A stretch of 64,000 nt of DNA. Origin: Apostichopus japonicus. Its lineage: Eukaryota; Echinodermata; Holothuroidea; Aspidochirotida; Stichopodidae. Of the stretch, positions 49,556 to 60,706 are shown piece by piece. The position numbers were made by a program, and so were the translations under genes. The first letter of the stretch is position 1. The number at the start of each line of letters is the position of its first letter. The stretch lies in the NCBI RefSeq assembly GCF_037975245.1, contig NC_092567.1, forward strand, positions 15,433,876-15,497,875. Direction: 5' to 3'. A model generated the notes under the pieces. The model made no database searches and had not been told where the DNA came from. It was given only the letters and a program-made list of their open reading frames with translations.

Positions 49556-50789
49556 AGTACCATATAAATTATTCCCTGTACTGTGTTGTATGTACTCTAC
49601 TTTCCATACATACAGTAAGTACAGTGAAGTCCTAAGGTACTACTGTGCTGTACTTGAGCAGTCTCCTCAGTCTTGTTGTGTTACTTTTTTTGCACAGGCG
49701 TAATAAAGAGGTGTTTCCAGTGTCGGTGGGTACAGTAGGTGTTAAATAATATGGATGACCTCATTTCTATCTGTCTAAATATTGAAGTCAGATCAAAGAC
49801 CTTTGTAAATAGGCATGCCCTCCACAATTGTGTCATCTTCTGATGTAATATTTTGATGGCCAAAGATTATATACACAAGTGGATCTATAAATTTTGTCTT
49901 TATTAAGATGATGACCTTTTGAGAATTTTGGTAAGATTGCTTTTGAGCACTTTAGACATGACAACGGCTTTAGACATAAATTCCCAGCGTCATGGCAATA
50001 TTGTCCTGTGTAAATAAAAGTGTAAATAAAGTGTATAAAGTAAGTAAAGTAAATGATGTGTATTAAATTGGTGACCTTTTTGGTAAGTGCTTGCATATAT
50101 AACTACTGTACATATGGCCATTGAATCTCCTTAGTTTCTTCATTGTAACCACTCCCTTTCAATACCTGTCTCCTCGGACTATACATACTGTACAGAATCA
50201 GATCTACCCTATACTGTAGCTGTCAGAAGAATTGTACAATGAGTTTGCATGTAAACTGCTTTTACAGTGGTTTATTTCTTGCATGTTTATCATATACAGA
50301 CATGGGTAGATCACGAAGGAGGCGGTCAGTGACCTTAGATAGGGTCAGTGGGGGCGCAAGAATGTTACCAGTTATTAGGCTGGGTAGATAGGTATGTGTA
50401 GGTAAAGGACACAGGTAGGTATTGTCGTTCATAAATACCCCAAACCTTTAAGTTTTTTTTCTGTGGGTGGGGGGAGTGTAAGACACAGGGGCGTGGGAGA
50501 AGTATTTTATGCTGAAATACCCGAAAATAAATCAGAGAGTCAGAAAGTCAAGGAGTTAAAACATGGTTTGAAAATCGTATATTGTTTTGAGCATGCATGT
50601 TAAAATTGGTGGTTGTAAGAAATATTATATTTAGTGACTGTGTAACTTTGACAAATTTTAGTTTTAATATTGTGTCAACAGTCTAGCCAACGTTTGCAGT
50701 GCAGTACAACTGTTCTTTTGCTCATTGAATGTTTAGATATATATATGATATTTTCAATTTCCATTTAAATTTCGGTCCTGGTATCAAAC

Positions 50790-50836
50790 AATGGATGATA
50801 ATAATAATAATAATAATGATAATCCTTATAATAATA

Positions 50837-50908
<72 letters not shown>

Positions 50909-50910
50909 TA
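50790..50910. repeat. (ATA)n microsatellite
   Basis: About 120 bp of ATA trinucleotides with ATG interruptions. Confidence 0.95.
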
Positions 50911-51319
50911 AAAATAATATTCTGAAGATGCCTACCATGCATTATTTACTTATCTTACATCATTGAGGTGAGGTGGTGCTTCAAAGAACATTTCCTAAAA
51001 ATTCTGGGGAGAGAATATTTAGCCCACCTGTGTGTAATTTTTTTTTCTGTACTTTGGGGCTTTTTGTGTTCAGTTTAATCAATTGTGGCAGGGAGTGTGT
51101 CGGTTGTGTTTGCGTTGCACTCCACATTATCCACCAATGACAATAATATCTTTGTAAGAATCAGTTTATTATGTTGAACTTTTATGAAGAGAACAAATAA
51201 TCTGCTTTAATAGACAGTTCAATAACAGCTGATCGTACGATTTCTGGAGCTATTCAAAACGCAGGTCCCGAATCCGGGTCTAAATATAGCTCTGGTTCAT
51301 GTAATAACATCAGATATAT

Positions 51320-51453
51320 AAATATAGATATATTTATATTGAAATCGTGGTGAGTTGGAAAATCCAGAACAGTGAAAAAACTTCCAGCCTCCACCGGGAT
51401 TCGAACCCGGGCCTCCCGCTTTATATGTGGACACCCTATATATGGTTGAGACT
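51320..51453 (-). mobile_element. Element with tRNA-like B box, joined to the hammerhead
   Basis: On the minus strand, downstream of the hammerhead, the sequence runs TATATAGGGTGTCCACATAT, GCGGGAGGCCC, then GGTTCGAATCCCGG, a canonical tRNA B box with matching T-arm, and on to TTTTTTCACTG. An A box is not evident, so this is not a functional tRNA gene. A SINE or chimaeric retroelement end is likely. Confidence 0.6.
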
Positions 51454-51496
51454 AGTTGAGACTAGTTTCACGCTTTGAGCGATCATCAGACAACTC
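51454..51496 (-). ncRNA. Hammerhead ribozyme, minimal Penelope type
   Basis: Minus strand, 51496 to 51454: stem I half AGTTG, T, CTGATGA core (51489-51483), stem II CGCT-CAA-AGCG, GAAAC (51469-51465), minimal stem III formed by AC-TA-GT, cleavage base C at 51460, and CAACT closing stem I. Both invariant core segments are intact, and stem I has 5 bp with one U-U mismatch next to the core. Short stem III and lack of loop contacts are typical of retroelement hammerheads, which usually work as dimers. Activity is inferred, not shown. Confidence 0.75.
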
Positions 51497-51569
51497 AGAT
51501 ATATACTGTACAGTATATGCTGTTCACATTATTAATTTCAACTTCATGTTCCAATGTCACATACAAGAT

Positions 51570-51712
51570 CTTTCGGTGACCGTACAGTAGCTTTCTGAAT
51601 GCTGGCACACCACTTTTTATGGAACTCCCTCCCGGTTGAAATTAGGTCTTTAGATTTTATTATTCAATTCAAGCGCTGCCTTAAAACTTTTCTTTTCTCT
51701 CAACTCTATTAG
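51570..51712 (+). pseudogene. LINE reverse-transcriptase C-terminal remnant
   Basis: The frame reads LWNSLPVEIRSLDFIIQFKR followed by CLKTFLFSQLY and stop TAG at 51710-51712. This is the standard C-terminal signature of many non-LTR retrotransposons. The upstream frame is broken by a stop (TGA near 51597), and the rest of the element is missing. Confidence 0.8.
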
Positions 51713-52523
51713 TTTTTTCACATTCAGCACCCATTAAGCGCATTGAACAACTTTTGTTGGAGTCTGCGCTTTATATGTACTGTATGTACAGCTGCCCACA
51801 GTTTTGTGTCAGGTATGACACAGCAAAATTGAAAGCAATTACAGAAAGGCAGGTATCCAATGGAGTTTGAATCAAACGAGTTGAATCTGACTCTGAAAAT
51901 CAACGGCAGAGAAAGTAATTGGGAATGAGTCATGAGAAAATGTGGTCTTCCACCTGAGGGGGAATCCCAGCTTGTAATGTACCCAATGTACAGTATAACT
52001 CCAGCAGCTTCTCACATATATATGTATGGTTAACATGTGGTTTCTTTCCAATAATTTATAAAAACTGTTGTGGTTGGTGGTAGAAAGATTTGTCATTGTG
52101 AATGAGTTTTGAGGCAATTGGAGTTCAAACTATTCCTTTGTATATACTGTATACTGTAGCTAATGATCACTTGCTAGTGAATGTATTGTCCATAGTTGCC
52201 ACTAAGTTGTATAGAACGATTGTGTACATTACTGTACATTGCTGTATTATAGTATGACTATGCTGTTTGGTCTATTCGCGTTCTTTAGAAGTTTTAATCC
52301 CTTACTTATTAACAGTTCAAGAGGGCTTCAAACTTCCTTGAATACAAGGTTTATGGCTGTGAAAGCTATATATCTTTCTTTCAGGTATTTTATAACTGGT
52401 GAATGAGAGATGGAGTTTATGGAGGTACCATATAAATGTTTGGCTGTTGTATAAATATGATTTACATATTAAATTAAATTTTGTGCCACCTATCTGAATT
52501 TTATTTGTTTGTTTTCTTCACAG

Positions 52524-52569
52524 ACAAAGTAGGCTTGAAGAAACAATCCAGGGCTTACCAGAAGAAGAG
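52524..52569 (+). CDS. STK38: NDR kinase (STK38-type), second coding exon
   Basis: A 46-bp exon. Acceptor TTTTCTTCACAG ends at 52523; its first base completes the split arginine, then QSRLEETIQGLPEEE, then donor GAG|GTTAGT. This aligns with the human RQKKLEKVMEEEGLKDEE segment and ends in phase 0. The next exon, expected to begin the RR.AHARKETEFLR stretch before the kinase domain, was not found to the window's end, so intron 2 exceeds 11 kb. Confidence 0.8.
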
Positions 52570-54414
52570 GTTAGTAATACTTAATATTCATTTGCATATA
52601 CTGTATGCGAAGGCTAATTTTTTGACATTCATTTGCATACATGACTAATGTACTTGCACATGAAAAATCCAGTCAGTAAGTGATGGATCAACTATCATTA
52701 CTGTTTCTCTCAGTTTGTGACGTAGTGTACTCGTATCTTATCATATACCTGTTATGTACACGTTTGCACTCATTGCCAAAAACAACCATTCGTGAAGAGA
52801 TAGGGGGCTGGGTTTTGAATGAATCGAAAAAATTACGCACGTTTTCTACAAAGATTCTCACCACTACAGTAGTTAGCAAAACAAACAATAACAAACAAAC
52901 AAACAATACAAATCAAAACAAAAGAAAAGAAAAGAGAACAATCAAACTCTATTTAATTGGGCCGTTCAGAAAGACTTACTCTGTACACCTGGCTTTATCA
53001 GCAATGTTTGCTTCATACATAAAATGCAACTGAAATTTTGCAATACATGTGGAAAGCTTTGTAGTTAACTATCAGTGGTTGTCCTGACCTAATTATGAAG
53101 TGTTCTTGTGTTTATTATTCCGTAAAACTGTAATTTTGCTTCTCTGAGGATTTTGAAAGGAAATCCATACTTTTCAATTTCCTCTACCCAAGAGCATTGC
53201 CTAAGACCCCCTTATCGTTTTGATGCTGTTGGGAGTGAATTAATTGTTGATGCTCATCTGATGGATGAAGATGACAAACTGAAGGGAGAGGATAATTCTT
53301 TTCTCCCTGCCTCTCTGCTCGATGATGCATATTTTATGCTAGAAGTCTTCTTCATACAAAGAACGAAACTAAATTTTTACAAGAATCTTAAAAAGGTTGA
53401 GTCTTGTTACAACGAATTCAGTTCAGGACTGTTGTACTGTACTACATGGTCAAAGTAATGTACTATGTATCATTATTAGGTGTATAGTTCAAAGTGTGGA
53501 CTGTGTATATCAGACCTCAGGGGACATTCTTCACACTAAAAGTTTGGCTGTTTCACAGTTAAAATACTGTATATATATGCAGTACTGTAATACTGTACGT
53601 TGAGAGTCTAATGCCAATAGAGAGAGGGTATAGTCAACATTACTTGGATAATTTACAGAGAAAATTTGTTTTTCATGAAGCAGGCATGTTAACCTGTCAT
53701 GGATTTGAAGGATGTACATTAATTACAGATATGTGTAATATAGTTCTGTCTGTACAGTGAGATTGATGACGTCACATTCATAAAATTAAAAAAATAAATG
53801 AAATATGTTCTATCGTAAAACTCCTAATCCTACCAATTGAAGAATGAATATCGACCGATACAGTATCTGGTTTGTCTTAATGCTGCAAATAATCACCTTC
53901 AGATGTAGACATATTCATTAGCACTGATGTCACCATGGCAACGAGATGGCATTATGTCCTTTATGTCTTTTATTGTTTACATTCAGCTCATTGTGTACAG
54001 TACTGTATGTACAGCTTTTCAGTGTGCGCATGCATCATTGGTCAAATAATTAATGAAAAGTTAGCATGAACGCAAATGTGGCCTATAGACACTTCAAATA
54101 ATGATGTGAACTGTTCTACAAATTGATGTTTTTTTGTTGGTATGTACAAGAACAGTTGAACGGTGTTACAATGTGATATAACATGCTGCCGATTTGACCT
54201 TGCTCATCACTTTACATGCCACCTCGCTACCACTGCACTCTGTATTATCCCTCCCCAGCACTGACCATCTGGCCATGACCTAGTGACCTTCCATTCAGGT
54301 CCCTGGCAGTCTCATTTAAAAACTAGATTTTTGTACAGTATCCAAAAATGTTTTTACCCAAGTAAAGCTGACTTTTGATTACAGTTTGAGTCCAAGGCGA
54401 CCTCGACTTGCAGT
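52570..54414. other. STK38 second coding intron, first part
   Basis: No further exon recognised. The 101-codon plus frame at 53153-53458 has no known domain and no convincing splice context, so it is not called. Confidence 0.5.
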
Positions 54415-54733
54415 CAGGCACGTAGCCAAGGGGGGTGGGGGGCGAAGGGGGCAGTCGCCCCCCCCTTGAGCATATTTTTAATTTTTGTTTGTTTGTATGT
54501 TTTTATGATATCGATAGTAATTTCAAAAGAGAAAATGCTAAGATGCAACTTACAAGGCCTTGGAAGTGCCATTTCCAGCGATCTGAGAGGCATTTTCAGC
54601 CAAAATTTTCTTGTACGCTTCGCCCCAACCCATAGTGGTGCTACGCTTAGATAGTTTGCAATGCTGTATCTACGGCTCTGATAGTTTCCCTACAGTTTCG
54701 CCCCTCCCTTGGCAAACTCTTGCTACGTGCCTG
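54415..54733. mobile_element. hAT-like short element, 319 bp
   Basis: Ends CAGGCACGTAGCCAAGG and, reverse complemented, CAGGCACGTAGCAAGAG, flanked by a perfect 8-bp duplication CTTGCAGT (54407-54414 and 54734-54741). Its right half (CAAAATTTTCTTGTACGCTT; GCTTAGATAGT) is homologous to the element starting at 63520 in reverse orientation. Confidence 0.88.
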
Positions 54734-56107
54734 CTTGCAGTAATGTACAACATAGCCAAATACAAACTAATGCTCTGTTTGTGGTTAGTGTTGTTATGTT
54801 TGTCATTGAGGATCCAGTCAGTCTGTATATTTTTGTTTACAACAGAGTATACATACATGATATAGAGCCATCGGCAACAACATTCCAGAACATTTAGTTC
54901 ATTTGTAGTTCATTCTAACTGATTGTAACTTGAACTAGTTTTGAAATGGCTGTCTTTGAACCATCTTATTGCATTTGGTCAAAAATATCAGGCAAAATTT
55001 CAAAACCTGCATTGAGCGTTACTTTACAGTAAATTTATATTCAAATTTCATCGACCAATCAGGCACCTGCTGCAGATGGTGTGACATGTCAGTTACCTAA
55101 AATAGTATTGAGTAGTTGTAAAACATTTCAAAAAATGTGAACAGAAATAATTCCTTTAAGTAGGACAGTGTTATATTGCAAATCGAGGCATTGGGGTCTA
55201 TTGGTGCACTGTGCACTGTGGTAGTATAAGGAGTGGGGTTTATCTGGCAATGATAATGCCTGCTATGAATGTACTGGTACTGTCCTAGCATAAGGTTAGT
55301 GTTACGAGTTCTGTACAGGTTCTCTTCATGAGCGGGGGAGGGGGGGGGAGGGAGGGGGAAGAGTGGTGAAGTATACTGTACCAACAACAATTGAGCTTAA
55401 CCCTTTCTCATATCGTTGGTCAATGTTTTCTTTTACATACAGCAATGCTGTAGAATCAGGTACTTACAAGTGAGAACTGTTAATTGCTTTGCTGAATGAT
55501 AACAATCTTTAATATAGAAACAAACAGGTAGGAATCTTAAAATGATAATGGAATCTTTACTATAAAAATACAGTGCATGCTGGTTAATGTCCAGTTTCGT
55601 GGAAAAATACAGGAAGTCTGCTGTTTGAGTAAAGTACCAAAGTCAATATTATCGTTTCAAGTAAATTTATGTAAAGCAGATGTTGAGTTTGGTAAAAATT
55701 GTCAGAAATAGGCTAATACAGTAAATGCATACATGTAATATGCTTTGAATTTGCTTAAATTAATCTCAATGATGCCATTCTGAGCTGTAAGGTACAGTAG
55801 GTCAACTTGAAAACAAAGTCTGCTCCTTTAAGTCTACCTGAAGGTTAACAAGGATGGATGAATACACTGTCTGTTAAACTTAAAATGTTTGCAAAAGAAG
55901 GATTAGAATATTATACATTGTTCATTACAGTACTGTATGTGTTACATTCAACTTGTTGTAACCTCATACCTTGATATCGGATTTTGGGATGTTTACTACG
56001 TCTCCTCACAGCATCAGTAGCAATGTTACAGGATCTACCATGCTGAGAGTGTACTAGCTGGTAACCTTGTTAACATTGTACACCAGGTTAACAACTGGTC
56101 ACTAATG
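54734..56107. other. STK38 intron DNA, no gene recognised
   Basis: G-rich run at 55335-55365; TACTGTA-type words are common. No exon recognised. Confidence 0.45.
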
Positions 56108-56574
56108 TAAGGTGACTAGACGTCCCCGATTTTCGGGGACAGTCCCCGATTACAGTGTGCTGTCCCGATGCACAAGTGCCCCCGAAAATGTCCCCGATTC
56201 GTCAAAATGTTCAGGAATTTCGAAAATATCCCACATTATTAGTAAAATAATTGTAAAAACAAAATTGAGTCAAGTGTGCAGTCGCAGATTTCAGGTGGGC
56301 CAGTGTAAAGTGGAATATGCTAGATCGATCTAGCCTAGCACTCTTACTGTACATACAGTAAACTAAGTAAATTTCATCTAAGAAAAAGGTACATATTTGA
56401 AAATAAAATTGATTTCAAAAGTGCTTCTAAGTATCACCATTTTACATCTAAGCACCTTAGGCACTTGCAAAATTTTCCAAACGGGAGAGGGACACCCCCT
56501 CCCCTTAGACCCCTCCCCATATCAGTCACGCAATAACTGTCCCTGATTTCAGTCAGGCAAATATGGTCACCTTA
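56108..56574. mobile_element. hAT-like short element, 467 bp
   Basis: Ends TAAGGTGACTAGACGTCC and, reverse complemented, TAAGGTGACCATATTTGCC, flanked by a perfect 8-bp duplication CACTAATG (56100-56107 and 56575-56582). Repeated CCCCGATT words lie near the left end. The interior shares a GC-rich module with 49189-49555. Confidence 0.87.
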
Positions 56575-57265
56575 CACTAATGGTGTACAGTACAGTAGGT
56601 GTAGTACAGTATAGTTACAGCCATGCATCCATTACAGTATGAATGAACTTGACACTGTCCGGATCATAATTCTGCAAAATTTTTACAAACACAAAATTAA
56701 GCTTGAGCAGTTGAAGCTGCATTTAAGGACTGGATCTGTTATAATCTGGAGAAACCTTTATTCTATTATTTTAAAGGAATTGTCTGGTGGAAGATTTTGA
56801 TACATTGTCCTTGTAGTTATTATTTTTCTCTTTCTAACCATGTAAAAATTGTCCCCATTCGACGTTTTCTTCTTGTAGAAGTCTGGTTTTCAAATTCACC
56901 AGTTTCTCACCAAAAGTAACGTTTGTTCGAACGCTTCAATATGGTGATTGACGTAGTGCTTGCAGATAGGCAAAACAGACGACTTGAAGTTAGCACTCCC
57001 AATTCCGCAGCAAATCAACTCTCACGTGTAAGCACATTGGATTGCCTCATATATATAACGTACATACTCGCGAACGTATATACTACGATGCTCAGTTGGT
57101 GTACTTGTATAGCGTTACACATAGTACACTCACACTCAAACCACAGTTCATTAACTGTTCTTCGAAATCGCTGAAATAAAATTCACGGATCAAATTAACA
57201 GTAAAAGGAAACTTGTAAAGTATTCGTTAAACCGAAAGATGAAACTTGGCGGAATCGATGTCATC

Positions 57266-57443
57266 GCAGAACTGTCCGATTGTAAACGTTAGAATAGCCT
57301 ATACACGCGAACATTCTTCGCGCTGGAGCTGGATACCGCGATGTATAAACAACGAAGAGCCTGCTGTTAAAACTTATCTTGTGTTACACAAAGACCACGA
57401 AACCACCGATCTACTACATATATGGCGGCTTAATGAGTTTTTG
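57266..57443 (+). repeat. Direct repeat flanking the array, left copy
   Basis: GCAGAACTGTCCGATTG to GGCGGCTTAATGAGTTTTT; matches 60216-60394 at most positions (shared GTGTTACACAAAGACCACG). Confidence 0.9.
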
Positions 57444-57482
57444 GTTCCTTGCTTTAGCAAAAGGAACCTATGCAGTCAGGTT

Positions 57483-57550
57483 GGCGTGTGTGTGTATGTA
57501 TGTATGTATGTATGTATGTATGTATGTGTGTATGTGTGTGTGTGTGTCTG
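57483..57550. repeat. (GTAT)n/(GT)n microsatellite
   Basis: Tetranucleotide run followed by GT dinucleotides, inside the TIR element. Confidence 0.95.
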
Positions 57551-57659
57551 TGACACTTGCTTGGGTACGCTCTGTCTCAATAAGGGAATGTTGGATTGAG
57601 GCCAAACTTGGACTATAGATCCGCCATATGGAGAAGGTGTGCCCTATTGTTTCTGGTGC

Positions 57660-59880
57660 CGACAAAGGTCACCAAAGGTCAGTTATGGTCCAAAAACCGA
57701 AAATATTAAAACTGCAATAACTCCCAGTGCCAATGTGCGACAAGATTGATATTTTGGGACAAGTTGTGAACTGGTTAGGGGAGCATTTTCAAACTTAACG
57801 GTCATGTGATCCGAGGTCACCAAAGGTCAATTAATGATAAAAAACTAGTATTTTTGCGATAACTTGAGAACGAAATGTCCGTTAGGGTTGGGAGTTGCTT
57901 CAATGTTATCCAATTGTCGACCCGCATCTGGGTGACCCTTGACCTCAATTTGACCTCTGGTGACCTTTACATGTTTTTGGGGATTTTTACAGTTTTGATG
58001 CTATTTTCAGATGTCAAAGGTACCTTCTGATCATAAATGTCATCAGGTTGACCCCGTGTGACCTTTATGTGCAAAGTTATATGGGGTCAAAGTTTTTCGG
58101 TCAGAGTTAGGATGGTTGTACAGACTTGTCGTTTTGTTTTTTGGAATCAGGAGATTAAACTACATCTGAAACCAAGGTCAAAAGGTCAAAGGTCACATTA
58201 GAAAAAATGTGCTTATTTTGGGAGGAAACGAGCAAAAAAGAAAATGTTTGGTTTTGATGCTAGATTTGGATATCAAAGGTACCTTCCGATCAAAAATGTC
58301 AATTGGTTGACACCCGTGTGACCTTCGTGTGCGAAGTTATACGAGGTCAAAGTTAATTTTCAGACATTTAATGCAACAACTCCCAGTTCCAAGGTGTGAC
58401 ATGGTTGATATTTTCGGACAAGTTGCAAATGGTATAGGGGAATATTTTCAAACTTAACGGTCATGTGATCCGAGGTCACCAAAGGTCAATTAATGTTAAA
58501 AAACTAGTATTTTGGGGGTAGCAAATGGGCAAAGAAAAAAATGTTTGAATTTGTATAGTTTGATGCTCTAATTTAGGTCTCATCAATCAAAAATGTCAAT
58601 AAGTTGACCCAAGGTGACCTTTGTATGTTAAGTTATATGAGGTCAAAGTTAATTTTCAGACATTTAGTGTAATAACTCTCAGTACCAAGGTGTTACCCAG
58701 TTGATATTTTGAAACAAGTTGCAAATGTTATAGGGGAATATTTGCAAACTTAACGGTCATGTGATCCGAGGTCACCAAAGGTCAATTAATGATAAAAAAC
58801 TAGTATTTTTGCGATAACTTGAAAACAATTTGTCTGTTAGGGTTGGGAGTTACTTCAATGTAATCCAATTGTCGACCCGCATCTGGGTGACCCTTGACCT
58901 CAATTTGACCTCTGGTGACCTTTTCGTGTTTTGTGGATTTTTACAGTTTCGATGCTATTTTCAGATGTTAAAAGTACCTTCTGATCATAAATGTCAATGG
59001 GTTGACCCCCGTGTGACCTTCGTGTGTGAAGTTATATGAGGTCAAAGTTAATTTTCAGACATTTAATGCAATAACTCCCAGTTCCAAGGTGTGACAAGCT
59101 TGATATTTTTGGAGTAGTTGCAAATGGTATAGGGGAATATTTTCCAACATAACGGTCATGTGATACAAGGTCACCAAAGGTCAATTAATGTTAAAACAAA
59201 CTAGTATTTTTGCGATAACTTGAAAACAAATTGTCTGTTAGGGTTGGGAGTTGCTTCAATGTAATCCATTTGTCGACCCGCATCTGGGTGACCCCTTGAC
59301 CTTAATTTGACCTCTCGTGACCTTTTCGTGTTTTGTGGATTTTTACAGTTTCGATGCTATTTTCAGATGTTAAAGGTACCTTCTGATCATAAATGTCAAT
59401 GGGTTGACCCCCGTGTGACCTTCGTGTGCGAAGTTATATGAGGTCAAAGTTAATTTTCACACATTTAATGCAATAACTCCCAGTGACAAGGTTGATTTTT
59501 TTGGACAAGTTGCAAATGGTATAGGGGAATATTTTCAAACTTAATGGTCATGTGATCCAACGTCACCAAAGGTCAGCTAATGTTAAAAAAGTAGTATTTT
59601 GGGGGGAGAAAATGGGCAAAGAAAAAATTGTTTGAATTTTGACAGTCAGGCTCTATTTAGGTCTCACCGATCAAAAATGTCAAATGGTAGACCTCCGGGT
59701 GACCTTTGTGTGTGAAGTTATGTATACAAGTTCAAAGTTAATTTTTTGACATTTAATGCAATTAAATCTCAATGCCAAGGTGTGACATGGTTGATATTTT
59801 GGGACAAGTTGTGAATGGGGTGGTGGAACATTTTGAAACTTAAAGGTCATGTCATCTGAGGTCACCAATGTTATCATATC
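57660..59880. repeat. Tandem array dense in AGGTCA/TGACCT half-sites
   Basis: The phrase GGTCATGTGATCCGAGGTC recurs near 57803, 58459, 58755, 59153, 59546 and 59846, with spacings of roughly 295, 395 and 656 bp, so units are of mixed length. AGGTCACCAAAGGTCA, a direct repeat with a 4-bp spacer (DR4), recurs in most units, and TGACCCTTGACCT (DR1) and TGACCTCTGGTGACCT (DR4) in the long units. These are the half-sites bound by nuclear receptors, but binding is inference. Confidence 0.88.
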
Positions 59881-60215
59881 TGTTGACACGCTTGTAGGTC
59901 TCTTATACTTCTTACATTTTCGACGCCATATTTAGATCTCAAAAGTGCCTTTTGATAAAAAATCTGATCATATTTTGGCTATAGTGTTGGTTACTTTATG
60001 GGAACATGTAGGACCACAATTACTTGGACTATTTGAGCCCAATCTTGCTTGATAATATTATGTGTATTGTCATATACCCCAAGCAAGGAACCACAGTGCC
60101 CTTGGGCTCTTGTTTTAAATCATATCTAGTTTATAAGAAATTTCACCAGAAATTATTGAAGAAATTGATCGAATCGTTGTCAGAGCAGAATGTAGCACTG
60201 AGAAGCTTAGGCTTC

Positions 60216-60394
60216 GCAGAACTGTCCGATTGTCAACGTTTGAGTATAGTCTACATGCGAACATTTTTCGCGTTGGAGCTGGATAGCGCGATGTATAGCT
60301 TGAAAAACTCAGAGTCTGCTGTTAAAATTTACCTTGTGTTACACAAAGACCACGGAACCACCGATCAAGTACGTGGCGGCTTAAGGAGTTTTTG
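60216..60394 (+). repeat. Direct repeat flanking the array, right copy
   Basis: Homologous to 57266-57443; both keep TGTGTTACACAAAGACCACG and the GGCGGCTTAA end. Confidence 0.9.
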
Positions 60395-60706
60395 AAAACA
60401 TATCTAATTTTTAAGAAATTTCACCGGAAATTAAGGAAGAAATTTATCTGTATACAAACGCTGTTTTTTTTGTGATTACCGTATAGGTACTGTGCGGAGG
60501 GTGGGTTATGACGCAATCTGCTATGGCAGAGCTGACGTCACGTATTGCACTGTTCAAATCATATTTGAAATGTCTACCCATAACGATTAAAAAATCGTTT
60601 CTCTGTCAAACGCAACATTAGCGTTCTCATACTTTGACAACATGTTTGGAAAATTATTTACTATTTTTTAAGGTAACTTCTTTGGGCCACCAGACAATCC
60701 TTTTAA

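Larger units (their letters stand above)
45468..52523. other. STK38 first coding intron (7 kb)
   Basis: A repeat-rich intron. Besides the listed elements, TACTGTA-type words are common. Open frames such as 47849-48220 match no family known to me. Confidence 0.6.
56771..60706. mobile_element. 3.9-kb TTAA-flanked TIR element carrying a repeat array
   Basis: Left end TTAAAGGAATTGTCTGGTGG; right end reverse complement TTAAAAGGATTGTCTGGTGG, each starting at TTAA, so a TTAA target is implied. Inside are two direct repeats (57266-57443 and 60216-60394) flanking a tandem array (57660-59880). No transposase or other protein domain is recognised. Its TTAAAGG start resembles the smaller MITE family, but the following bases differ. 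Confidence 0.75.

Noticed and set aside
51380-51410. Possible tRNA gene from the B box alone
   Set aside because: No A box, acceptor stem or anticodon arm can be assembled around it.
53153-53458. 101-codon frame in the STK38 intron
   Set aside because: No recognisable domain and no supporting splice context; chance frame is more likely.
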